17,712 nt of DNA from Acidobacteriota bacterium (lineage in GTDB: Bacteria > Acidobacteriota > Vicinamibacteria > Vicinamibacterales > UBA823). This document shows, piece after piece, positions 8,650 to 17,712 of the stretch (position 1 is the stretch's first letter; each line of letters opens with the position of its first letter). The position numbers and the translations under genes are program-made. The notes beneath the pieces were generated by a model, which saw only the letters and a program-made list of their open reading frames with translations, had not been told where the DNA came from and made no database searches. The stretch spans positions 1 to 17,712 of the forward strand of contig PBHT01000008.1 of NCBI GenBank assembly GCA_002720285.1, given 5' to 3'.

Positions 8650-8830
8650 GCCGCTACTTAAATGGGTCTATTAGTTCACTGTGGGTACATTACGTGTGGC
8701 GGACTTCCTCGATTCAGTTTGGAGAGGTCTGGCCAGCACTTCTCTGACAGTGTAGTTGTAGCGCTCTGTCATTAAATCCTTTAGATTCCTCTCGTTTGGC
8801 AGCCTTATCGTTGTCCGCCGTGAGGTCCGT

Positions 8831-8860
8831 TTGACAGTACTTGACTGTGGATCCTAAACT
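8831..8860 (+). promoter_or_regulatory. Sigma70-like promoter for the 96-aa orphan gene
   Basis: A perfect TTGACA (8831-8836), an 18-bp spacer and TAAACT (8855-8860; 4 of 6) stand 33 bp before the ATG at 8894. The gap from the gatB stop to here (8650-8830) shows nothing firm apart from a 6-bp inverted repeat at 8745-8771. Confidence 0.5.
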
Positions 8861-8893
8861 GATGGAAATGCCGCGAGACTGGCGAGGAGTCAC

Positions 8894-9184
8894 ATGGTAG
8901 ACGGCCTCAGCCTCCACGCGCACCCACGTGTCATCCCTGCGTCGGCGCGCTCAGAGTTCTACCGGGAAGAGTTCGCCAAACATAGACGGTGTTTACAGCA
9001 GCAGAGAGAATATTTTTCTGAGAGTGCGGTCACGGAAGCTGAAACGGCACTCTCAAGGATCCTCGTGCAACTTGAGTGGCTCTGTTCTCAGGATGAAGCC
9101 AACGAGTTGCTTGGTTGTCTGCTTCGGCAGTTCGACAAGGTCACCGGTGTGTCGGCTTTGTCGGATCCGCGTAAGGTCCACTGA
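8894..9184 (+). CDS. Small hypothetical protein, 96 aa, predicted helical
   Basis: I do not recognise this protein. It is supported as a gene by its signals: GAGGAG four bases before ATG 8894, a TTGACA/TAAACT promoter just upstream, and a possible T-tailed hairpin right after its TGA. No signal peptide or membrane segment is visible, so it is probably cytoplasmic. After about 18 N-terminal residues the sequence looks all-helical and charged (EFYREEFAKHRR, VTEAETALSRILVQLEWL, ANELLGCLLRQFDKV), with three cysteines (33, 64, 75) not arranged as a metal site. It sits between gatB and rnr on the same strand. A shadow frame from 8928 has no ribosome site. Function is unknown; a lineage-specific protein is most likely. 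Confidence 0.55.
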   Translation: MVDGLSLHAHPRVIPASARSEFYREEFAKHRRCLQQQREYFSESAVTEAETALSRILVQLEWLCSQDEANELLGCLLRQFDKVTGVSALSDPRKVH

Positions 9185-9185
9185 C

Positions 9186-9205
9186 AGCCCGCTTTTCGGC
9201 TTTTT
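9186..9205 (+). terminator. Possible weak rho-independent terminator after the 96-aa gene
   Basis: AGCC (9186-9189) pairs with GGCT (9198-9201), with one further G-C pair across a bulged base, and is followed by a run of five T. The stem is short, so termination may be partial and allow read-through into rnr. Confidence 0.35.
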
Positions 9206-9313
9206 ATCGAGTTCTATTAACCGCGAAAGTGTTGTGTGCCAGCACGCACTGGCGTAGTAGGGGTTTTTTGGGCCGGTTGGCCTTGGACTCTGCTTCTAGG
9301 TGATTATCTTTAA

Positions 9314-11566
9314 ATGACAGATTCCGACGATTTACTCGCACGTATTCGTAGACGTGTCGTTCGTCCGGCAACAGTCCGGGAGCTTGAGCAGGCGCTCCGG
9401 TTACCCCGCGACCAACGCCGTTCATTTGAGCGTCGTCTCAAGAAGCTCGTGGCATCTGGCACGTTGGTACGAATAAGGGGAAAACGTTACGGATTACCTG
9501 AGAAGATGAACCTTATCGTTGGTCGGGTTCATATAAACCCTCGCGGCTTCGGCTTTCTAACGCCAGAATCGAAAAGCGATTTTGATCAAGATATCTACAT
9601 TGCCGGCACCAATCTTCATCAGGCAATGCACGGCGATCGTGTAGTCGCGCGGATTGAGCGACGGGTTCAACATGAACGAATTGAGGGTCGGATTGTCAGG
9701 ATTCTCGAGCGAAGAACCAGCACGTTGGTGGCCCGTTACGATGCCGACGAGTCTGGCCTTAGCTTCGTCGTGCCGTTTGACCGTCGGATCATTATGGATG
9801 TGCACATTCCTTCTACCGACCGAGGTGGTGCGAAACCTGGAGAAATTGTTGTTGTTGAATTAACCCGATGGCCAACCGCAACACGGAACCCAGTTGGCCG
9901 AGTCATTGAAGTGCTTGGAGACTTGGATACGCCTGGCGTCGATGTCGAGATCATGTTGCGAAAGCACGGTATTCCAGATGTGCACGGGCCATCGGCTATT
10001 CGCGAGGCTGAGCGCCTTGGCGCGAAGGTGCGCGACCGCGATTGCCGAGGCCGGACTGACTTTCGTTCGATGACAACTGTCACGATCGACGGTGAACATG
10101 CACGAGACTTTGACGACGCCATCACTCTCGAACGATTGCCCAGTGGAAACTTTTTGCTGGGTGTACACATTGCCGACGTATCGCACTACGTTCGTCCAGG
10201 CAGTGAGCTGGATCGTGAAGCACGTGAACGTGGAACCTCAGTCTACTTTCCCGAACGAGCCGTTCATATGTTTCCTGCTGTCCTCTCGACGGGGTTGTGC
10301 AGCCTGAATCCGAATGTTGATAGGTTGGTGCAATCCTGTCTTATAGAGATCAGCGAACGAGGCAAGGTCGTTCGGCATGAGCTCCACGATGGCATGATTC
10401 ATAGCGATGCCAGGATGACCTATGAGGACGTTAGTGCCATCCTGGCTGAAGGTGACGCGGCTGTGCGAGCGCGTTACGCGGAACTCGTACCGGTCTTCGA
10501 GTTGATGCATAAGTTGTTCGAAATATTATCTCGACGGCGCCGTCGGCGCGGTTCGATTGATTTTGACCTACAGGAACCAGAATTCGTTCTCAGTGAGACT
10601 GGGTCAGTGGCGGACATCATTGCGACTAATCGGAATGTAGCCCACTGCATCATTGAGGAATTCATGTTGATCGCCAACGAAGTTGTGGCGACCCATCTTC
10701 GAGATCACGACATCCCAACGCTTTATCGTGTGCACGATTCGCCTGATGTGAGAAAAGTCGCTGAATTCGAGGACTTTATAACAACATTTGGACACAGTCT
10801 CGCCGCGCCGAAAGGCAATGCAACCCCCAAGCATTTTCAGCAATTAGCTAAGCGGATAAAAGGAACACCTGAGGAAAAGCCGATCGCGATAATGATGCTA
10901 AGGACGATGCAGAAGGCTCGCTACGATAGCACAGCTGATGGCCATTTTGGGCTAGCGATGTCTAACTATACGCACTTTACCTCCCCGATTCGACGATATC
11001 CGGATCTAGTTGTGCACCGCGCTCTCCGTGCGTTACCAAAGAAGAGATTATCTACTTCGAAGCGTCAACAGTTGGCTGACGGATTGCCGGACCTTGCTAT
11101 GGAGACCTCAGAGTTGGAACGTCGGGCTGAAGAAGCTGAGCGTGAACTCGTGCAGTGGAAGAAGGTCAGATTCATGTCCGATAAGGTCGGCGACGAATTC
11201 GAGGGTTACTTGATTGGTGTAACGTCCTTTGGATTGTTTGTGCAACTTGTTGAGCCCTTCGTTGAAGGACTTGTACATATTTCAAGTATGGCCGACGACT
11301 ACTATCGTTTCATTGAACGTGAGCATGTGTTGTTTGGCGAAGCAACAGGCAAGAGATATCGCTTAGGGGATCGCGTGACTGTTCAGGTCATTCGCGTCGA
11401 CATGGAACGCCACCAGGTTGACCTTGGCTTAGTTGATATATTGGAATCCGTACGTGCCTCTGAAAAACACCGTGGTGCGCGGAGGAGTCGAACGCGCACA
11501 CCGCAGGCAACTTCCGGGCAACGCCGTAAGCGGCATAAAGGAAGACGCCGTGTTCGTGCTCGCTGA
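9314..11566 (+). CDS. rnr: Ribonuclease R (3'-5' exoribonuclease)
   Basis: Processive 3'-5' exoribonuclease of the RNase II/RNB family that degrades structured RNA and takes part in rRNA and tmRNA quality control. The 750 aa hold, in order: an N-terminal winged-helix-like region (about 1-60), two cold-shock domains (about 62-200, starting GRVHINPRGFGFLTPE), and the RNB core with the magnesium-binding motif DGEHARDFDDAI (D259, D265, D267, D268) and GVHIADVSHYVRPGSELD. The core also has YTHFTSPIRRYPDL, typical of this family. An S1 domain follows (about 635-705, with FGLFVQLVEPFVEGLVHIS), then a very basic tail of about 40 residues rich in Arg/Lys, common in RNase R rather than RNase II. ATG 9314 has AGGTGA ten bases upstream. 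selB starts 32 bp after the stop, so the two are probably one transcript. Confidence 0.95.
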   Translation: MTDSDDLLARIRRRVVRPATVRELEQALRLPRDQRRSFERRLKKLVASGTLVRIRGKRYGLPEKMNLIVGRVHINPRGFGFLTPESKSDFDQDIYIAGTNLHQAMHGDRVVARIERRVQHERIEGRIVRILERRTSTLVARYDADESGLSFVVPFDRRIIMDVHIPSTDRGGAKPGEIVVVELTRWPTATRNPVGRVIEVLGDLDTPGVDVEIMLRKHGIPDVHGPSAIREAERLGAKVRDRDCRGRTDFRSMTTVTIDGEHARDFDDAITLERLPSGNFLLGVHIADVSHYVRPGSELDREARERGTSVYFPERAVHMFPAVLSTGLCSLNPNVDRLVQSCLIEISERGKVVRHELHDGMIHSDARMTYEDVSAILAEGDAAVRARYAELVPVFELMHKLFEILSRRRRRRGSIDFDLQEPEFVLSETGSVADIIATNRNVAHCIIEEFMLIANEVVATHLRDHDIPTLYRVHDSPDVRKVAEFEDFITTFGHSLAAPKGNATPKHFQQLAKRIKGTPEEKPIAIMMLRTMQKARYDSTADGHFGLAMSNYTHFTSPIRRYPDLVVHRALRALPKKRLSTSKRQQLADGLPDLAMETSELERRAEEAERELVQWKKVRFMSDKVGDEFEGYLIGVTSFGLFVQLVEPFVEGLVHISSMADDYYRFIEREHVLFGEATGKRYRLGDRVTVQVIRVDMERHQVDLGLVDILESVRASEKHRGARRSRTRTPQATSGQRRKRHKGRRRVRAR

Positions 11567-11598
11567 TTGGCCTGTCGAGGTTGTCTAAGATTTAATCT

Positions 11599-13575
11599 AT
11601 GAAAGCGATTGTTATCGGAACTGCTGGTCACATTGATCACGGTAAGAGTGCGCTCGTTCGCGCCCTAACTGGGACCGACCCAGACCGTTTAAAGGAAGAA
11701 AAGGATCGAGGTATCACCATTGACCTCGGTTTTGCTCACTATAGGGAAGAAGACAATACGGTGCTGTCTTTCGTTGATGTTCCTGGGCATGAGCGGTTTG
11801 TCAAGAATATGCTCGCGGGGGTTGGTGGCATTAACGCCGTGCTATTTGTCGTGGCTGCTGACGAGTCAGTGATGCCGCAGAGTCGGGAGCACTTTGATAT
11901 CTGTCGCTTACTGCAAGTGCCTCGAGGTGTCATCGCTCTTACAAAGTGTGATTTGGTTGATGAGGAAACGCTTGAGCTAGTACGACTCGAGATTAAGGAG
12001 TTGGTGGAGGAATCCTTTCTTGCTGACGCACCAATTGTTCCTGTGTCTGCGAAGCTTGGCGAGGGTCTCGATTTGCTACGGTCCACTTTGCGGAAAGTGA
12101 CACAAGTGCAAGATGTGACAACTGGCGTTGGCTCCGTAAGATTGCCGATCGACAGGGTGTTCTCGATGCGAGGATTCGGCACGGTTGTGACTGGGACACT
12201 TGTTTCTGGGCAATTGGGTGTTGATCGTGAATTTGTGCTGCTACCTTCGGGCCATAGTGTGAAGGTGCGTGGCTTGCAGGTTCATGGGGTAAAAGTGGAA
12301 GAGGCTAAGGCTGGTAATCGGGTGGCCGTCAATCTTGGGGGGATAGAGTTGGCTGAAGTCGTCCGCGGGGATTCGCTAGTGGCTGCCAATTGTTTCGAAA
12401 TTACGAGGCGCTTCGACGGAATACTGGAGCTATTGTCCACAGCAAAACCGTTACGTCACGGTGCCCGTGTTCGGTTTCACCATGGAACGTGTGAAGTGCT
12501 CGGAAGAGTCGCTGTATCCGGGCCGGTTGGCAGGGAGACCTCCATCGACCAAGCTGGAGTGTCGATTGAGGACGGTGAGATTAAACCAGGCACACGTGCT
12601 TATGTGAGGGTCCGCCTAGAGACTCCAGCGGTGCTTACTCGCGGCGACCGCTATATCTTGAGAGCCTATTCTCCCCCGATGACCATCGCAGGTGGTGTTG
12701 TGCTCGACGGACAGCCGCCGAGGATTGGTGTACGTACACCCGAAGGTCGCCAGCGGTTTGAGCAATTAAATGGCGAACTAGAAGGCAATCAATCTGGCAA
12801 AGGACTTCGTCGTGCGGCATATGCGATGATCGAAGAACAAGCTGGGCAGGGCTTGTCCGTCACGGCGCTCACCCCAAGACTCGGTGTGTCGCCAGATGCC
12901 GTTGACTCAATTGTGAATAGCTTGGAAAAAGAAGCTATCGCCGTCAGGATTGGGAATCGCTTGGTTGTACCAACGAAACTTAGCGAGTACCGGGAACGTC
13001 TTTTGACAGCGCTATCAACCTATCACAAGGATCATCCGCTATCTGACGGTCTACCGCGTGAAGAGGCTCGAGAGCGTCTGTTTCGCAAAGTCCACCAGAG
13101 TGTTTTTGAGCAGGTGCTCGCTGACCTTGTCGGTGATGGCCTGATAATCGACCGGGAGAGCCTTGCTCTTAAGGATCACCAGGTGTCGTTGTCAGCTGAC
13201 GAGGGGAAGGCACGCGAAGCGATTGTCGAGGCTGTGCTTCAAGGTGGGCTGGCACCTCCTGATACTGCCAGCCTGCCCATGGTCGCCGGAGTGAGTGACG
13301 AAGTGTCTGATCGGGTCACGAAGCTCTTGATCCGTCAGAAAGTCCTCGTGAGACTCGGCAACTTACTTTTCCACGTTAAGAAGTTGCAGTGTCTCAAGGA
13401 TGAGGTGGCGGCTTTAAGCCTCTCGGATCATAAAGGTTCTAAGCCGGTTGGGATAGACGTTGGGACTTTTAAGGAGCGCTACGGGATTACTCGTAAATAC
13501 GCTATCCCACCTCTTGAATACTTAGACCGAGAACGAGTCACTCGAAGGGTTGGACGGGGACGGGTTGTAATCTAA
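11599..13575 (+). CDS. selB: Selenocysteine-specific translation elongation factor SelB
   Basis: GTPase that carries Sec-tRNA(Sec) to the ribosome and reads the SECIS hairpin so that UGA is decoded as selenocysteine. The G domain is clear: G1 GHIDHGKS (10-17), GITIDLGF (38-45), G3 DVPGHE (60-65) and G4 TKCD (115-118). EF-Tu-like domains 2 and 3 follow to about 350. The long C-terminal part (about 390-658) has a winged-helix-repeat look ([47 protein letters not shown]), which separates SelB from EF-Tu and IF2. Its 658 aa are slightly more than usual for the family. The ribosome site is weak, fitting translation coupled to rnr upstream. selA, selD and tRNA(Sec) are not in this window. Confidence 0.94.
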   Translation: MKAIVIGTAGHIDHGKSALVRALTGTDPDRLKEEKDRGITIDLGFAHYREEDNTVLSFVDVPGHERFVKNMLAGVGGINAVLFVVAADESVMPQSREHFDICRLLQVPRGVIALTKCDLVDEETLELVRLEIKELVEESFLADAPIVPVSAKLGEGLDLLRSTLRKVTQVQDVTTGVGSVRLPIDRVFSMRGFGTVVTGTLVSGQLGVDREFVLLPSGHSVKVRGLQVHGVKVEEAKAGNRVAVNLGGIELAEVVRGDSLVAANCFEITRRFDGILELLSTAKPLRHGARVRFHHGTCEVLGRVAVSGPVGRETSIDQAGVSIEDGEIKPGTRAYVRVRLETPAVLTRGDRYILRAYSPPMTIAGGVVLDGQPPRIGVRTPEGRQRFEQLNGELEGNQSGKGLRRAAYAMIEEQAGQGLSVTALTPRLGVSPDAVDSIVNSLEKEAIAVRIGNRLVVPTKLSEYRERLLTALSTYHKDHPLSDGLPREEARERLFRKVHQSVFEQVLADLVGDGLIIDRESLALKDHQVSLSADEGKAREAIVEAVLQGGLAPPDTASLPMVAGVSDEVSDRVTKLLIRQKVLVRLGNLLFHVKKLQCLKDEVAALSLSDHKGSKPVGIDVGTFKERYGITRKYAIPPLEYLDRERVTRRVGRGRVVI

Positions 13576-13601
13576 GGCCTCGCCGGGTTAGTCCTGGCCT
13601 T
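13574..13601. terminator. Possible two-way terminator hairpin between selB and tatA
   Basis: AAGGCC (13574-13579) and GGCCTT (13596-13601) form 6-bp arms around a 16-nt loop, overlapping both stop codons of the convergent genes. T-rich sequence follows on the plus strand, but there is no clean T-run. Confidence 0.3.
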
Positions 13602-13740
13602 TCTCGCTCTCACGGGTCGCTTCACGAAAGTTCTTGATACTTCGACCGATACCACGACCAAGAGCCGGTAAGCGATTGGAACCGAAAATTACGAGAACAA
13701 TCAGAATAATAACTAGTAGCTCCGCCACGCCGATGCCCAT
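13588..13740 (-). CDS. tatA: Twin-arginine translocase subunit TatA/TatE
   Basis: Pore-forming small subunit of the Tat pathway, which exports folded proteins across the inner membrane. The 50 aa show one N-terminal membrane helix ([20 protein letters not shown]), the conserved Phe-Gly at 19-20, the hinge, LPALG at 24-28, and an amphipathic basic helix [16 protein letters not shown]. The tail is very short, making this a minimal TatA. The frame is open back to 13827, but ATG 13740-13738 has AGGGGA five bases upstream and gives the canonical N-terminus. It is a lone gene, convergent with selB, with no tatB or tatC nearby. The order of TM, FG and LPxLG without a long tail favours TatA over TatB. 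Confidence 0.92.
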   Translation of the reverse strand: MGIGVAELLVIILIVLVIFGSNRLPALGRGIGRSIKNFREATRESEKGQD

Positions 13741-13778
13741 GGCTTCCCCTTTCTGACATATCGATTTTACCATCGGCT

Positions 13779-13808
13779 TTGCTAATCTGCGTACCAAGGC
13801 GGTAAACT
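13779..13808 (+). promoter_or_regulatory. Weak sigma70-like promoter candidate for the 150-aa gene
   Basis: TTGCTA (13779-13784) and TAAACT (13803-13808) are 18 bp apart, each 4 of 6 to consensus. The leader that follows holds a 7-bp inverted repeat, TGCATCC (13823-13829) and GGATGCA (13857-13863), which could fold in the RNA. Confidence 0.28.
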
Positions 13809-13884
13809 TCGAGAAAGAGCGGTGCATCCGACGGGACCGTTCACCAATGAGCGGCGGGATGCAGTCGTAGGTTGAGATGGATAT

Positions 13885-14337
13885 ATGTCAAACGACGATT
13901 GTTATACAGTCGGTGTGTTCGAGGATGTCAGGTCAGCAGAGCGCGTCCTTGGGGCGCTGGCGGAGCGCAAGTTCCCTTCAGAGATTCTGAGCGTTGTTGC
14001 CGCTGACGGACCTGGGGTCGTGGAGCTACTTCAAAAAACCTTTGGTGCAGGTGGAGACATCCTTGATGTTCGCGCCGTTGGGACCCTTCGGTTACATGGG
14101 CCGATCGTTAAAGCACTACAGAGCGCTGAAGATGATCTTTCGAGAGAGGGTATCGCAGCCTCGATGTCGAGAGTTGGGTTTCAGGCGCACGACGGTTTTA
14201 TTTTCGAGACGCTGACCAAGCGCGGGGGTGTACTTGTCGCGATTCGTAGCGAAGATCGCGCTGCTGATGCACTTGCCCTCTTGCACGCATACGGGGGAGG
14301 GAACGCCGCGATTGGTGCGTGGACAGGACGGGTGTGA
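13885..14337 (+). CDS. Hypothetical protein resembling the YflT/DUF1269 general-stress family
   Basis: 150 aa, no signal peptide or clear membrane helix. The layout resembles proteins of the YflT/DUF1269 (general stress 17M-like) group: a first alpha/beta unit [35 protein letters not shown] (residues 7-41); a middle Gly/Leu segment [20 protein letters not shown]; and a closing unit [26 protein letters not shown] (about 118-143). In that group the last unit usually reads RGGVLVxVRADD. This match is from memory of the pattern, not a search. The middle, normally a glycine-rich hydrophobic stretch, is more polar here. ATG 13885 has only a weak GAGATGG before it. It lies divergent from tatA and 49 bp before the TonB-like gene. 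A role in stress response is inference only. Confidence 0.6.
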   Translation: MSNDDCYTVGVFEDVRSAERVLGALAERKFPSEILSVVAADGPGVVELLQKTFGAGGDILDVRAVGTLRLHGPIVKALQSAEDDLSREGIAASMSRVGFQAHDGFIFETLTKRGGVLVAIRSEDRAADALALLHAYGGGNAAIGAWTGRV

Positions 14338-14340
14338 ACG

Positions 14341-14376
14341 CGGTCGTGCACGACCGGACCTCGAAATTCGGAGTCC
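14341..14376 (+). promoter_or_regulatory. Two adjacent palindromes before the tonB-like gene
   Basis: CGGTCGTGCACGACCG (14341-14356) is a perfect 16-bp palindrome. It touches an imperfect 21-bp inverted repeat (14356-14376) with arms GGACnnCGAA and TTCGnnGTCC. The second contains the GGAG (14370-14373) that may serve the next ATG at 14387, so folding would hide it. This could be an operator pair or an RNA control element; there is no T-run for a terminator. Confidence 0.45.
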
Positions 14377-14386
14377 TTAGAGAATA

Positions 14387-15367
14387 ATGGTGAGGACAGG
14401 GAAATTCTGGTCATGGTGGTCGAGGCTGACCAACTGGGCGGCCCTACTTTGGGCGCAGTTGACTGCTGTCAAGAAATCTCGCACTGGACTCTTTGATCGT
14501 CTTTCAGTCAGATCTGATAATGGTCCTCCTGTCGATCTCCTTTTCGGTTCGATAACCCGTTCCCAGCGATTGAGCCGAGCTATCGGCGTATCGGTAGGCA
14601 CGCATATCGCAATCTTTTTCATTGTTGGATTCTTGGCTGCTCAGTTCGCCGCGCGCCAAAGCGTCCCATTCTTACCTGATCTTCGCAACTTTGACATTGT
14701 GTGGCTTCCAATGGAAGGTCCAGGCGGTGGTGGTGGCGGTGGAGGTAACGAGATGCCAGAGCCACCGGCGCAGGTGGAGTTGCCAGGCCCAGATGCAACG
14801 ACAGTACCTGTTAGTCAGGCTGCCGAACTTGAGAATCCTGAAAATGACGATGAGCCTGAGCCTGAACAGGAAATGAACATTCCTGCTAGGACGCTCGCGT
14901 CATCAAACCAAACACTGCCGGGCGTGCTGCAAGCACTACCTTCTGTTGAAGCGATGTCGCTTTCCCAGGGCTTGGGTGTTGGAGGTGGTGCCGGCACCGG
15001 TGAAGGCACCGGAGTTGGCCAAGGTGTTGGTTCTGGTCTGGGTCCAGGCGAAGGTGGTGGCACTGGGGGTGGAGTCTACCGTCCAGGTGCGAACATTGTC
15101 TTACCGAAGCCGATTCGTGAGGTCAAACCTGAGTATACGGCTGACGCTATGCGAGCGAAGGTCCAGGGTTCAGTCTGGATTGAAACAGTGGTCATGCCTG
15201 ACGGGTCAGTGGGGGACGTCCGTATTACAAAGTCGCTCGATCGTATCTTCGGCCTTGACGAAGAGGCACTCCGGGCTGCAAAGCAATGGCAATTCGTCCC
15301 CGGCACTCGGTTTGGGCAGCCAGTGCCAGTGTTGGTTGTGATCGAGCTAACGTTCACGCTGCGCTGA
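14387..15367 (+). CDS. TonB-family energy transducer with glycine-rich linker
   Basis: Couples the proton-motive force via ExbB/ExbD to outer-membrane transporters. The 326 aa comprise: a cytoplasmic N-terminal extension of about 65 residues with a Trp-rich start (FWSWWSRLTNWAALLWAQL); one membrane helix (about 66-84, IGVSVGTHIAIFFIVGFLA) with S69 and H73 matching the SxxxH pattern of TonB anchors; a periplasmic linker; and a TonB C-terminal domain (about 236-326, PKPIREVKPEYTADAMRAKVQGSVWIE to the end). The linker is unusual, with eight Gly at 113-120, an acidic Pro/Glu patch (149-162) and Gly-x-Gly repeats (195-229) in place of the usual Pro-Lys/Pro-Glu repeats. The Gly-x-Gly part could also suit secretion-type TonB-like proteins. 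exbB and exbD are not adjacent. A start further in is possible, since GGAG lies 13 bases before the ATG. Confidence 0.87.
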   Translation: MVRTGKFWSWWSRLTNWAALLWAQLTAVKKSRTGLFDRLSVRSDNGPPVDLLFGSITRSQRLSRAIGVSVGTHIAIFFIVGFLAAQFAARQSVPFLPDLRNFDIVWLPMEGPGGGGGGGGNEMPEPPAQVELPGPDATTVPVSQAAELENPENDDEPEPEQEMNIPARTLASSNQTLPGVLQALPSVEAMSLSQGLGVGGGAGTGEGTGVGQGVGSGLGPGEGGGTGGGVYRPGANIVLPKPIREVKPEYTADAMRAKVQGSVWIETVVMPDGSVGDVRITKSLDRIFGLDEEALRAAKQWQFVPGTRFGQPVPVLVVIELTFTLR

Positions 15368-15395
15368 GTGGGGCATTTCGTACTATAGAAAAAGA

Positions 15396-15431
15396 AAAGG
15401 CCTGATGGGCTGTGAAGCCCATCAGGCCTTT
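15396..15431. terminator. Strong bidirectional rho-independent terminator
   Basis: A perfect 16-bp stem (15396-15411 with 15416-15431) has a GTGA loop. On the minus strand the stem is followed by TTTTCTTTTTC, a good tail for groESL. On the plus strand TTTGATTTCTT follows, serving the tonB-like gene. It lies between the two convergent stop codons. Confidence 0.93.
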
Positions 15432-15451
15432 GATTTCTTGGTCGGTGGGCC

Positions 15452-17460
<2,009 letters not shown>

Positions 17461-17523
17461 GCCTTAACTCCACTCTCCGTAATAGTTCTCTGTGAACACC
17501 TTCCCAGTATGTCCCCATGGAGG

Positions 17524-17550
17524 CTAGCAGCCTGCCTGGGCAACTGCTAA
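17524..17550 (-). promoter_or_regulatory. Degenerate CIRCE-like operator of groESL (HrcA site candidate)
   Basis: An inverted repeat with the exact 9-9-9 spacing of CIRCE. On the minus strand: TTAGCAGTT, nine bases, GGCTGCTAG. Against the consensus halves TTAGCACTC and GAGTGCTAA it matches 7 of 9 and 6 of 9. It begins at the last base of the -10 box and covers the expected transcription start. Confidence 0.55.
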
Positions 17551-17579
17551 TTATCGGTGTTAGTAGTTGGTTATGTCAA
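17550..17579 (-). promoter_or_regulatory. Sigma70 promoter of groESL
   Basis: On the minus strand, perfect TTGACA (17579-17574), an 18-bp spacer and GATAAT (17555-17550; 5 of 6). The start would be near 17543, giving a leader of about 80 nt before groES. The stretch 17580-17712 further upstream holds no gene I can support. Confidence 0.75.
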
Positions 17580-17712
17580 GCAGGCAAGTATCGACATCTC
17601 CCCAAATGATGGCCCCCGATACGAGATATCACACGAGGACCTAGGATAGTTGAGATCTCTTCGTAGAGCGTCAACTGTCAAGGTCTAGCAGTTTTTATCA
17701 GGCTGCAGATTT

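Noticed and set aside
8745..8771. TGACAG/CTGTCA inverted repeat as a gatB terminator
   Set aside because: Six-bp arms, a 15-nt loop and no T-run; about 100 nt after the stop.
9238..9253. GCCAG/CTGGC inverted repeat before rnr, near a run of six T
   Set aside because: The T-run begins ten bases after the stem, too far for a rho-independent terminator, and the arms are only 5 bp.
8647..15367. Possible selenocysteine read-through at TGA stops (gatB, 96-aa gene, rnr, 150-aa gene, tonB-like gene), considered because selB is present
   Set aside because: Each recognised protein ends where its family normally ends, and no conserved coding sequence is apparent beyond the stops.
17649..17675. Imperfect hairpin GTTGA...TCAAC with inner CTCT/AGAG
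   Set aside because: Short interrupted stems with no associated gene or T-run; could easily be chance.
17653..17681. Second TTGACA on the minus strand (17676-17681) as another groESL promoter
   Set aside because: No sequence resembling TATAAT lies 16-19 bp downstream.

Overview
The window reads as a chromosomal housekeeping segment of a Gram-negative, free-living bacterium with moderate GC content. Outer-membrane and envelope genes (a TolC-family channel, a periplasmic adaptor, a TonB-type energy transducer, TatA and a SpoIID-domain lipoprotein) show a double membrane. The long, cyanobacterial/plant-type IspH, the glycine-rich TonB and the charged-tail adaptor would fit Acidobacteriota (Vicinamibacteria-like). 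That placement comes from family style alone and is low confidence. I see no phage, transposon, CRISPR array, rRNA or tRNA.

Layout. (1) 1-5354, all on the minus strand: a SpoIID-domain lipoprotein, ispH, a TolC-family outer-membrane protein, and a HlyD/MacA-like adaptor that runs off the left edge. TolC and the adaptor are 4 nt apart and form an export operon whose inner-membrane pump is probably just outside the window. (2) 5428-13575, plus strand: a sigma70-like promoter, then pckA and gatB, a small orphan gene (96 aa) with its own promoter, ribosome binding site and possible terminator, then rnr (RNase R) and selB. (3) 13588-13740, minus: a minimal tatA, convergent with selB. (4) 13885-15367, plus: a 150-aa protein resembling the YflT/DUF1269 stress family and a TonB-like transducer, separated by two adjacent palindromes. 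(5) 15396-17579: a strong two-way terminator, then groEL and groES on the minus strand, read from a clear sigma70 promoter whose start region is covered by an inverted repeat with 9-9-9 CIRCE geometry.

How the genes work together: they cover translation and RNA turnover (gatB, rnr, selB), central metabolism (pckA), isoprenoid synthesis (ispH), protein folding (groESL) and envelope export or energisation. SelB implies that the organism makes selenoproteins, although no other Sec gene is present here.

I did not find a new multi-gene system. The points most worth a second look are the degenerate CIRCE operator on groESL, the near-identical 87-bp tandem repeat in the adaptor C-terminus, the orphan 96-aa gene, and the glycine-rich TonB that keeps an SxxxH motif in its membrane anchor.
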